NCBI GenBank assembly: GCA_002292945.1 | Contig: DBCG01000070.1 | Location: forward strand, 3,198 to 12,784 | DNA: 9,587 nt | From: Proteobacteria bacterium UBA964 | GTDB taxonomy: Bacteria > Pseudomonadota > Gammaproteobacteria > Steroidobacterales > Steroidobacteraceae | Reading direction: 5' to 3' | Part shown: piece by piece, positions 1 through 5,747 of the stretch | Layout of the letters: the number at the start of each line of letters is the position of its first letter | How positions within the stretch are numbered: the stretch's first letter is position 1 | The notes under the pieces: model-generated | Told to the model about the DNA's origin: nothing | The model's database searches: none | What the model saw: the letters and a program-made list of their open reading frames with translations, nothing else | Translations under genes and position numbers: made by a program

Positions 1-611
<611 letters not shown>

Positions 612-661
612 GGTGGGGATGTCCGTGCGGAGCGGGCCCGAGGCGGGCGGCGGGGGGCGGG

Positions 662-694
662 AAAAAAGGTCGCGCAGCGTACCAGAGCCCGACC
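662..694 (-). terminator. Terminator-like hairpin with T6 tract in the typA leader
   Basis: Read on the minus strand, GGTCG (694-690) pairs with CGACC (672-668) and is followed directly by six T (667-662). A further GC/GC pair can form inside after one mismatch. The 5-bp stem and 17-nt loop make it weaker than the terminator at 8857-8885. It lies about 50 nt upstream of the typA start and faces it, so it could be an attenuator, stop antisense transcription, or be chance. The T tract stands out in such GC-rich DNA. Confidence 0.3.
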
Positions 695-782
695 CTTCCC
701 GGCGACCTGGTCCGCGACTTGCTCGGCGGTCGGCACCTTAGGGTCGGCGCGGCCTACGGGGGGGGTGCAGGGTGGCGTGATT

Positions 783-814
783 ACGGGCATCCTTCGCCCT
801 CGGGCGATGCCCGT
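783..814 (+). promoter_or_regulatory. Strong hairpin in the leader of the cytochrome c' gene
   Basis: ACGGGCATC (783-791) and GATGCCCGT (806-814) are perfect 9-base complements. Inside, GCC (796-798) can pair with GGC (803-805), leaving CTTC (792-795) as a bulge and a 4-base loop. The hairpin ends 23 nt before the Shine-Dalgarno at 838 and 36 nt before the start codon. It lacks a T tract, so it is not a normal terminator. It may stabilise the mRNA, act as an RNA regulatory element, or be a protein-binding dyad. Confidence 0.45.
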
Positions 815-837
815 CCCGGATCGTTCCAGAGTTTTCC

Positions 838-844
838 AGGAGGA
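838..844 (+). promoter_or_regulatory. Shine-Dalgarno site of the cytochrome c' gene
   Basis: AGGAGGA, a near-perfect anti-16S match, sits 6 nt before the ATG at 851. It decides the start: the same frame is open back to an ATG at 719, which has no such site and would bury the signal peptide behind 44 extra residues. Confidence 0.9.
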
Positions 845-850
845 CCCCCC

Positions 851-1339
851 ATGATCGACCCCCGTCCCCGCACGAGCCGCCCCAGGGCGATGATCACCTC
901 TGCCGTCGTCGCCGTGATCGCCGTGGCCGCGCTCGGCGTCGCCGAGGCACAGCAAAACCGCGCCGCCCAGCAGATCAAGTACCGGCAGGCCGCCTACACC
1001 GTCCTCGGCACACAGTTCGGCATCATGGGTGCGATGGCACAGGGCCGGGCACCTTGGGATGCCAAGGCCTTTGCGACAGCCGCCGAGCGGGCCGCCTTCA
1101 TCGCGACCGTGACCCCGGACACCTTTCCGGCAGGCTCCGAATCGGGCGCGCCGACCAAGGCCAAGCCCGAGATCTGGCGCAACGAGGCAGAGTTCGGTCG
1201 GATGATGAACGATCTGCAGGCGAAGACCGCCGCGCTGGCCACTGCCGCCAAGGGCGGCAATGCGGATGCCGCCAAGGCGGCGCTCGGTGCAGCCGGGCAG
1301 ACCTGCAAGGCCTGCCACGACAAGTACAAGCTCGATTGA
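851..1339 (+). CDS. Periplasmic class II cytochrome c (cytochrome c' type)
   Basis: The 162-residue product is an exported mono-haem cytochrome of the four-helix-bundle class II family. An N-terminal signal peptide (hydrophobic about 15-31) probably ends at AEA-QQ (33/34), giving a mature protein of about 129 residues, usual for cytochrome c'. The haem-binding motif CKACH lies near the C-terminus (152-156), as class II requires. Helix A reads KYRQAAYTVLG (43-53). By alignment from memory, the distal position that is Met in six-coordinate c556 is Tyr49 here, like the distal Tyr of Allochromatium vinosum cytochrome c'. A five-coordinate haem that binds NO or CO is therefore expected. The later segment KPEIWRN (105-111) also matches cytochromes c'. 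Known roles are NO binding or detoxification and electron transfer. It heads a probable three-gene unit. Family is secure; the c' versus c556 assignment is inferred. Confidence 0.9.
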   Translation: MIDPRPRTSRPRAMITSAVVAVIAVAALGVAEAQQNRAAQQIKYRQAAYTVLGTQFGIMGAMAQGRAPWDAKAFATAAERAAFIATVTPDTFPAGSESGAPTKAKPEIWRNEAEFGRMMNDLQAKTAALATAAKGGNADAAKAALGAAGQTCKACHDKYKLD

Positions 1340-2145
1340 ACACCGAGGATGTGCTGACCGGCGCGGTCGATCGGCCGTACGGACAGCTTCAATACGCGGT
1401 TTCGGGCCGGAACCACGGTCAAGCGGTGTTGTTGCTGCACCCGCTCGGCTCGGACCTCGCGTTCTGGCAGCCGCAACTCGAGACGCTCGGCCTGCGTTTT
1501 CGGGTGATCCGCTTCGATGCCCGCGGCCACGGCGGCTCGGTCATCGGTGCGGGCGCCGCGCTCGCCTGCACGATGACGGACCTGCTCGATGATGCCTGTG
1601 CCGTGCTCGATGAGCTCGATGTGGGCCGTGCGCACTGGTGCGGGCTGTCGCTCGGCGGCGCGGTCGCTTTGCAGGCTGCGCTCAGCGTGCCGGCGCGGGT
1701 GCAACGCTTGGTGCTCGCCCACACCGCTGCGGCGTTCCCGCCGCGCGGACTCTGGGACGAGCGCATCAGCACTGCCTCGACGCAAGGGATGACACCGCTC
1801 GTCGAGGGTCTCGGCGCGCGGTGGTTCTCGCCCGGATTCGCGATCGCGAATCCTGCTGCCGTGCAGGAGGCCGAGGCGACCCTGCGCAAGGTGCAGCCGC
1901 GCGGCTATGCCGAGTGCTGCGCCGCCTTGCGCGACTTCGACGTCTCGGCGGAGCTTGGCGCGGTGCGTGCGTCGACGCTGGTGATCGGCGGTGCGCAGGA
2001 CATCGCCACGCCACCCGAGCGTGCCGAGTCGCTGCACGATCTCATCCCGGGCGCGGATCTGCTGATGCTCGACAGCGGCCATCTCTCCAATGTCGAGCAG
2101 GCCGAGGAATTCTCCGAGGCCGTCAGCGGATTCCTGCAGGACTGA
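1336..2145 (+). CDS. pcaD: Alpha/beta hydrolase, 3-oxoadipate enol-lactonase (PcaD) type
   Basis: This is a 269-residue cytoplasmic alpha/beta hydrolase, normal length for PcaD, which opens 3-oxoadipate enol-lactone to 3-oxoadipate in protocatechuate/catechol breakdown. The nucleophile elbow GLSLGG gives Ser105. The likely acid is Asp222 (GGAQDIATPPE) and the base His249 (SGHLSNVEQ). The oxyanion segment HPLGSD is at 35-40 and DARGHGGS at 61-68. The lid region with LWDERIS (139-145) and GYAECCAALRDFD (190-202) is very like PcaD. The chosen start is TTG at 1336, whose last two bases lie in the upstream TGA, giving translational coupling to the cytochrome gene; GTG at 1351 is the alternative, but its GAGG is only 2 nt away. 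No other pca gene is in view, so the substrate could differ within the family. Confidence 0.8.
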   Translation: MNTEDVLTGAVDRPYGQLQYAVSGRNHGQAVLLLHPLGSDLAFWQPQLETLGLRFRVIRFDARGHGGSVIGAGAALACTMTDLLDDACAVLDELDVGRAHWCGLSLGGAVALQAALSVPARVQRLVLAHTAAAFPPRGLWDERISTASTQGMTPLVEGLGARWFSPGFAIANPAAVQEAEATLRKVQPRGYAECCAALRDFDVSAELGAVRASTLVIGGAQDIATPPERAESLHDLIPGADLLMLDSGHLSNVEQAEEFSEAVSGFLQD

Positions 2146-2168
2146 TCGCACGGTCCGCTGCGTCCATC

Positions 2169-2957
2169 GTGGCCGAGTCCGAATGGAAATCCGACTATCT
2201 GCCGCTCTGGATCGGCGGGGCGATCCGCGGCCGTGTGCGCGGCGATGTCGTTCCGTGCTTGCGCGGCATGTCGGAGATCGACTCGGCTGAGGTGGGTCTG
2301 CGCTTGAGAGAGCAGGTCGGCGGACCCGCATCCGCAGCGGCACTGCGCGCCGCCTGCAGGGCGCGCAGCCGGGCGTTGCAGTCGGTGGCCCACCAACTGC
2401 GCCGCGCTGGGCTCATCGCCGACTGGCGCAACGAAGCGAGCGCCTTGTTGGATGAGCAGGGCGCCGAACTCGCACGCTGCGAGCGCGGCGCGTTCCGCAC
2501 GCTCGGGCTTCAGAACCGCGCCGTGCACATCAATGGTTGGCATCCCGACGGGCGGCTGTGGGTCGCGCGACGCAGCGCCCTGAAGCGTGCGGATCCCGGC
2601 AAGCTCGACAACCTGGCCGCGGGCGGCGTGGGCGCCGGCGAGACGCCGCGTCGGTGTGCGTTGCGTGAGCTCTGGGAGGAGGCGGGGGTGTCCGCGGCGA
2701 TCGCGCGACGGGTCGATTTCCCGGGGATGGTGATCCGCTCCTTGCGCGAGACCACCTTCGGACTGCACGACGAACTCGTGATCGTCGCCGATCTCGTGTT
2801 GCCGGCCGATTTCGAGCCGAACGGCCGCGACGGCGAGGTCGAATCCTTCGCATGCCTCGATCGTGCTGCGGTCGAGGCGGCGCTCGATGGCGGCGAATTC
2901 ACCGTCGAGGCGGCGCTCGCTACCCGAGAGTCTTTGGATCGCCGCGCGCCAGCGTGA
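2169..2957 (+). CDS. Nudix hydrolase, DUF4743 / thiamine-diphosphate-type
   Basis: The 262-residue protein has a canonical Nudix box, G-x5-E-x7-RELWEEAGV, at residues 152-174, with Glu167, Glu170 and Glu171 as expected metal ligands. Before it come VHINGWHPDG (119-128), LWVARRS (130-136) and DPGKLDNLAAGG (142-153). These match Nudix proteins with an N-terminal DUF4743 domain, here about residues 1-115 (YLPLWIGG near the start). That group includes yeast YJR142W and the Nudix part of Tnr3, reported to act on damaged thiamine diphosphates, so a house-cleaning role is plausible; the substrate is unproven. The start is the GTG at 2169, 23 nt after the lactonase stop; it has no clear Shine-Dalgarno, and the next Met (residue 34) would cut into DUF4743. 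The 3' end overlaps the opposing acetyltransferase gene by 38 bp. Confidence 0.85.
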   Translation: MAESEWKSDYLPLWIGGAIRGRVRGDVVPCLRGMSEIDSAEVGLRLREQVGGPASAAALRAACRARSRALQSVAHQLRRAGLIADWRNEASALLDEQGAELARCERGAFRTLGLQNRAVHINGWHPDGRLWVARRSALKRADPGKLDNLAAGGVGAGETPRRCALRELWEEAGVSAAIARRVDFPGMVIRSLRETTFGLHDELVIVADLVLPADFEPNGRDGEVESFACLDRAAVEAALDGGEFTVEAALATRESLDRRAPA

Positions 2958-3432
2958 GCAGCGCTTCGCCGGTGACGCGATGCGGGATCCAGTCTTTCAT
3001 CCCGCGAGCGCCGAGCGTGCGATAGAACGCGAGTGCTGGTTCGTTCCAGTCGAGCACCGACCACTCGAGGCGCGCGAGGTCCTCGCGCAGACAGCGCGAC
3101 GCGAGACCCGAGAGCAGCGCTCGACCGATGCCGCGGCCTCGCATCGCCGGCCGCACGAAGAGGTCTTCGAGGTAGATGCCATGGCGGCCGCGGAAGGTCG
3201 AGAAGCTGTAGAACCAGAGCGCGAAGCCCGCGATGCCGCCGTCCTGCTCCGCCAGATCGCAGAACACGCGCGGCGAGCGGCCGAACAGCGCCGCATGCAG
3301 GCCCTCGCGGGTGGCGTCCACTTCATGCAGCAGATGCTCGTAGTCCGCGAGTTCGCGGATGAGCGCCAGGATCTCCGGCGCGTCCGTCGGGGCGGCGGGC
3401 CGCAGCTTCAGCACCTGCTGCGCCGCCGTCAC
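2920..3432 (-). CDS. GNAT family N-acetyltransferase (diamine/thialysine acetyltransferase-like)
   Basis: This 170-residue cytoplasmic enzyme should transfer acetyl from acetyl-CoA to an amine. The acetyl-CoA pyrophosphate loop RGRGIG (R98-x-x-G101-x-G103) follows the strand YLEDLFVRP (87-95). The C-terminal signature WNEPALAFYRTLGA (129-142) carries Tyr137, the usual general acid. RPAAPTDAPEI and IRELADYE near the N-terminus and FSTFRGRHGIYLED resemble the SSAT2-like group, which acetylates polyamines, thialysine or related amino acids. The start is taken as GTG at 3432, 13 nt from the last coding base of the peptidase gene; GTG at 3414, giving MLKLRPA, is equally possible, and neither has a clear Shine-Dalgarno. 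It is probably co-transcribed with the peptidase. Family is certain; the acetyl acceptor is not. Confidence 0.87.
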   Translation of the reverse strand: MTAAQQVLKLRPAAPTDAPEILALIRELADYEHLLHEVDATREGLHAALFGRSPRVFCDLAEQDGGIAGFALWFYSFSTFRGRHGIYLEDLFVRPAMRGRGIGRALLSGLASRCLREDLARLEWSVLDWNEPALAFYRTLGARGMKDWIPHRVTGEALLTLARGDPKTLG

Positions 3433-3442
3433 GACGTACGCG

Positions 3443-5488
3443 TCACAGCCCGCCCGGGCCGCAGTCGTTGGCGAGATAAGTCTCCAGGATCTCGAGCACC
3501 TTCGCTTGCTGCACCGGCGACAACGATGGGCCGTGGCCGTAATCTTTGATCTCGACGTACTGAGTGTCCTTTCCAGCGCCCTTGAGAGCGTTGTGGTACT
3601 TCTCCGACTGCTCGATGGGGACGGTCTGGTCGCGGTCACCGTGGAAGATCATGATCGGGATCGACGCCTTCTGGACCTCATCGAGCGGAGAGAGGCCGGC
3701 CACGGTCGGGTTCTGGAAGTCACGGCCGAAACGACTGCCGAAGGTGACCTTGTCGAAGGTCCGTAGTTCAGCGAGACCCGCGCCGGCGATGGCGCACTGG
3801 TAGGGTGGGTTCGGACGCACGATCGCCGCCATCGCGGCATAGCCGCCGTACGAGAACCCGTACATCGCGAGTCGATCCTTGTCGGCGAGGCCCTGTTGGA
3901 CGAGCCAAGCTGCGCCGTCGTCCTTGTCGTCCTGCATCTTCTGGCCCCATTCGCGGTCGCCCGCGCGCCAGAGCTTCTGGCCCCAGCCGAGTGATCCGCG
4001 GTACTGCGGTTGCAGCACCGCATAGCCGCGGTTGGCCAGGAACTGTACCCACGGGTCGAAACTCATATCGTCCCGCGCCCACGGGCCGCCGTGCGGCAGG
4101 ATGACCGTCGGATGCGGCTTGGCGCCGCCCTTCGGGACGGTCAGGTATGCGGGTATGACCAACCCGTCACGCGCCTTGTAGGTCACGAACCGGGTCTCGG
4201 CGAGTTGGGTCGGTTCGAGCAGCGGGCGGATCGTCCCGAGCGGCAGCAGGCCCTTGCCGAGATCGTAGAGGTAATAACTGCCCGGGTCGTTGCTCCCGCG
4301 GACGACCACGATGAATCGTCGGCCGTCGGCTGATGAGAGCCCCTCGCCGATGCGCATCAAGACCTGTTTGCCCGGGAAGGTCTTGTCGAGAGAGGCCTGC
4401 AGGCGCGCAAGGTCCTCGTCCAGCCAGTAGTCCGTACCTTGGTACAGGCCTTCGTAGCGGAACCCCAGCAGTTCGCCCGCGCGCGCGCCGTGCCCGAAGA
4501 TGATTCCGGAGGCGTCGTAGCGGGGGTGCGCGAAGATCGGCTCGGACATCGTCCCGGTGGAGAGCCGGTACTCTCGGATGGCGCTGTATTCGCGACCGGT
4601 ATTGTCACGCACGTAGACGATGTCGGGGTCCTTGGACACGCCGATGGGCTCCGCGCCCTCGCGGGCTTTGGCGACGAGGCGCGGCATCTGTTTCCATTCG
4701 TCCGTGCCTTTCACGCGTACCCTGAACGACAGGCCGGCGTCGCCGTCCACGGTCATGGACGTCGAGCGCAGACGGGCCTCGCCATCCCAGTCCGTGCTGA
4801 GGCTTTCGCCGGGGATGCCCCGGTACACGCGCCGGTTGCTGTAGTCCTTGAGGTTGAAATCGTGGAGGTCGGTGCCGCCGTCGGCATTGCGGATGCTCAG
4901 GATGACCCGCGACGTGTCGTTGGGCAGCCTGCGCGCGATCCCGACGCCCCGGATCGGGGTCCGACCGGAATAGAGGTTCTCGAACGGTTCGCGCAGACGA
5001 TTGCGTCCCGGGTCGTCCAAAGAATTCAACTCGTACACGAAGGTGTTGCTGTTGAAGGTCTTGATCATCCGGCCGCCGAAGTTGGCGTCGAGCGTCTGCC
5101 CGCCGCTCGCCAGCAAACGCTCGTCGTTGAGCCAGTTGACGAACTGCGGCTTCCACCGCGAGCCGTTGGTGGCGACCAGGTCGAAGCGCAACGGTGGCTT
5201 GGAAAGATCGTCCGCCGACCAGATGGTCACCTGCGGTACAGCGTTCATCGCGGGCAGCGAGATGCCAGCGAGGTATCTGCCGTTGGGTGAGACGGAGAGC
5301 CCGGACAGCACGGGTTCATGCACAAAAGCGTTGATCGGGTAGCGGGTGATGCCCGCAGCGCCGGCGACGGGGGGCTCCGAAACAGATGCTCGGGCCGTGT
5401 CTTGACCGGCCGATACCGCCGAGAAGGCGACTAATAGTGCAGCGCCCAGCGAAGCGGCAGCGTAGCGTGGCGTCGGGAAGGATCTCAT
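3443..5488 (-). CDS. Exported S9-family prolyl-oligopeptidase-type serine peptidase
   Basis: The 681-residue protein is a secreted peptidase of MEROPS family S9. A signal peptide (basic start, hydrophobic about 10-25) probably ends at VSA-GQ (27/28), so it acts in the periplasm or outside. Residues about 50-420 form the beta-propeller (for example LSVSPNGRYLAG), and about 430-675 the alpha/beta-hydrolase domain. Catalytic residues are visible: Ser546 in GFSYGG, Asp620 in HGDRDQTVP and His652 in DYGHGPS; the oxyanion segment HGGP is at 466-469. Such enzymes cleave short peptides, often after Pro or as dipeptidyl or acylaminoacyl peptidases. The ATG at 5488 is chosen because the signal peptide starts there, with GGGTGA (5501-5496) as a fair ribosome site. 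The frame upstream (to 5707) is open but basic and unlike a protein. It is divergent from the TonB receptor, suggesting linked peptide uptake. Confidence 0.92.
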   Translation of the reverse strand: MRSFPTPRYAAASLGAALLVAFSAVSAGQDTARASVSEPPVAGAAGITRYPINAFVHEPVLSGLSVSPNGRYLAGISLPAMNAVPQVTIWSADDLSKPPLRFDLVATNGSRWKPQFVNWLNDERLLASGGQTLDANFGGRMIKTFNSNTFVYELNSLDDPGRNRLREPFENLYSGRTPIRGVGIARRLPNDTSRVILSIRNADGGTDLHDFNLKDYSNRRVYRGIPGESLSTDWDGEARLRSTSMTVDGDAGLSFRVRVKGTDEWKQMPRLVAKAREGAEPIGVSKDPDIVYVRDNTGREYSAIREYRLSTGTMSEPIFAHPRYDASGIIFGHGARAGELLGFRYEGLYQGTDYWLDEDLARLQASLDKTFPGKQVLMRIGEGLSSADGRRFIVVVRGSNDPGSYYLYDLGKGLLPLGTIRPLLEPTQLAETRFVTYKARDGLVIPAYLTVPKGGAKPHPTVILPHGGPWARDDMSFDPWVQFLANRGYAVLQPQYRGSLGWGQKLWRAGDREWGQKMQDDKDDGAAWLVQQGLADKDRLAMYGFSYGGYAAMAAIVRPNPPYQCAIAGAGLAELRTFDKVTFGSRFGRDFQNPTVAGLSPLDEVQKASIPIMIFHGDRDQTVPIEQSEKYHNALKGAGKDTQYVEIKDYGHGPSLSPVQQAKVLEILETYLANDCGPGGL

Positions 5489-5523
5489 GTGGTCGTCACC
5501 CAAGAAGTTTCGGTTGCGGATGA

Positions 5524-5551
5524 ATCGTAGCAGCGCCCCGAGCGAAGGCAA
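5524..5551 (-). promoter_or_regulatory. Candidate sigma70 promoter of the S9 peptidase gene
   Basis: On the minus strand TTGCCT (5551-5546) and TACGAT (5529-5524) are separated by 16 bp. Transcription would start near 5517, giving a leader of about 29 nt. The -10 matches consensus at four of six bases and the -35 at three, so this is a modest prediction. Confidence 0.35.
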
Positions 5552-5648
5552 CTTGCGTCGGCTCGAAGCCAAGCGGTTCCTAGCGACCACGCGCGGGCCG
5601 CGAGCGTACTTTGTTGCGTAATCCCCACAGTTCGCAGCGCGCGGTCCG

Positions 5649-5678
5649 TTGACGCACTCCTCGAATCGACCGTAACAT
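5649..5678 (+). promoter_or_regulatory. Candidate sigma70 promoter of the TonB receptor gene
   Basis: TTGACG (5649-5654), five of six consensus bases, and TAACAT (5673-5678), four of six, are 18 bp apart. Transcription would begin near 5685, leaving a leader of about 60 nt before the ATG at 5748. It is the best promoter match I found in the window. Confidence 0.5.
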
Positions 5679-5684
5679 GGCCAG

Positions 5685-5699
5685 TTAACGACTCGTGAA
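5685..5699. promoter_or_regulatory. 15-bp dyad, candidate operator at the receptor promoter
   Basis: TTAACGACTCGTGAA is symmetric about the central C at 5692: TT, ACGA, TCGT and AA pair up, with one mismatch (A5687/G5697). Six of seven base pairs fit. It starts at the predicted transcription start of the receptor gene, a typical place for a repressor to bind. The binding protein is unknown. Confidence 0.35.
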
Positions 5700-5735
5700 T
5701 GGCACATTGCCCGCGGAGTCTTCCGATCAGTTTAC

Positions 5736-5739
5736 GGAG
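5736..5739 (+). promoter_or_regulatory. Shine-Dalgarno site of the TonB receptor gene
   Basis: GGAG lies 8 nt before the ATG at 5748 and supports that start, which is also where the signal peptide begins. Confidence 0.7.
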
Positions 5740-5747
5740 CCCTAAAC

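Larger units (their letters stand above)
612..850. other. Divergent intergenic region typA / cytochrome c'
   Basis: This 239-bp gap should hold the promoters of both flanking genes, but I could not find convincing -35/-10 pairs. It contains a G-rich tract at 634-661 with runs GGG (634-636), GGG (645-647), GGGGGG (652-657) and GGG (659-661), which could form a quadruplex on the plus strand. There is also a run of eight G at 758-765, the minus-strand hairpin with T tract (662-694) and the plus-strand hairpin (783-814). The open frames through this gap show no coding signal or familiar protein. Confidence 0.5.
5489..5747. other. Divergent regulatory region, S9 peptidase / TonB receptor
   Basis: This 259-bp gap separates the two divergent genes. 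It holds the candidate promoters for both sides and the dyad at 5685-5699. An imperfect inverted repeat (5585-5594 with 5637-5646, nine of ten bases) is also present but could be chance in GC-rich DNA. No convincing small gene or RNA gene is seen. Confidence 0.6.

Noticed and set aside
719..850. Longer start (ATG 719) for the cytochrome gene
   Set aside because: It would add 44 Gly/Arg-rich residues in front of the signal peptide and through the leader hairpin, whereas ATG 851 has an AGGAGGA site at ideal spacing.
1586..1622. Repeated CTCGATGA-like words in the lactonase gene
   Set aside because: They encode the ordinary helix LLDDACAVLDELDV; the repetition comes from codon choice for Leu-Asp, not from a tandem repeat.
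994..2343. 449-codon open frame on the minus strand across the cytochrome, lactonase and Nudix genes
   Set aside because: It lies antisense to recognised families with catalytic motifs and its product is Arg/Ala/Ser-rich low-complexity; such long shadows are common in GC-rich DNA.
5585..5646. Imperfect inverted repeat GACCACGCGC / GCGCGCGGTC in the divergent promoter region
   Set aside because: Arms are made of CG runs, 42 nt apart and with a mismatch; this is likely by chance at this base composition.
5489..5707. Extended N-terminus of the S9 peptidase from the ATG at 5707
   Set aside because: It would put 73 basic, low-complexity residues before a clear signal peptide and run through the candidate promoter.
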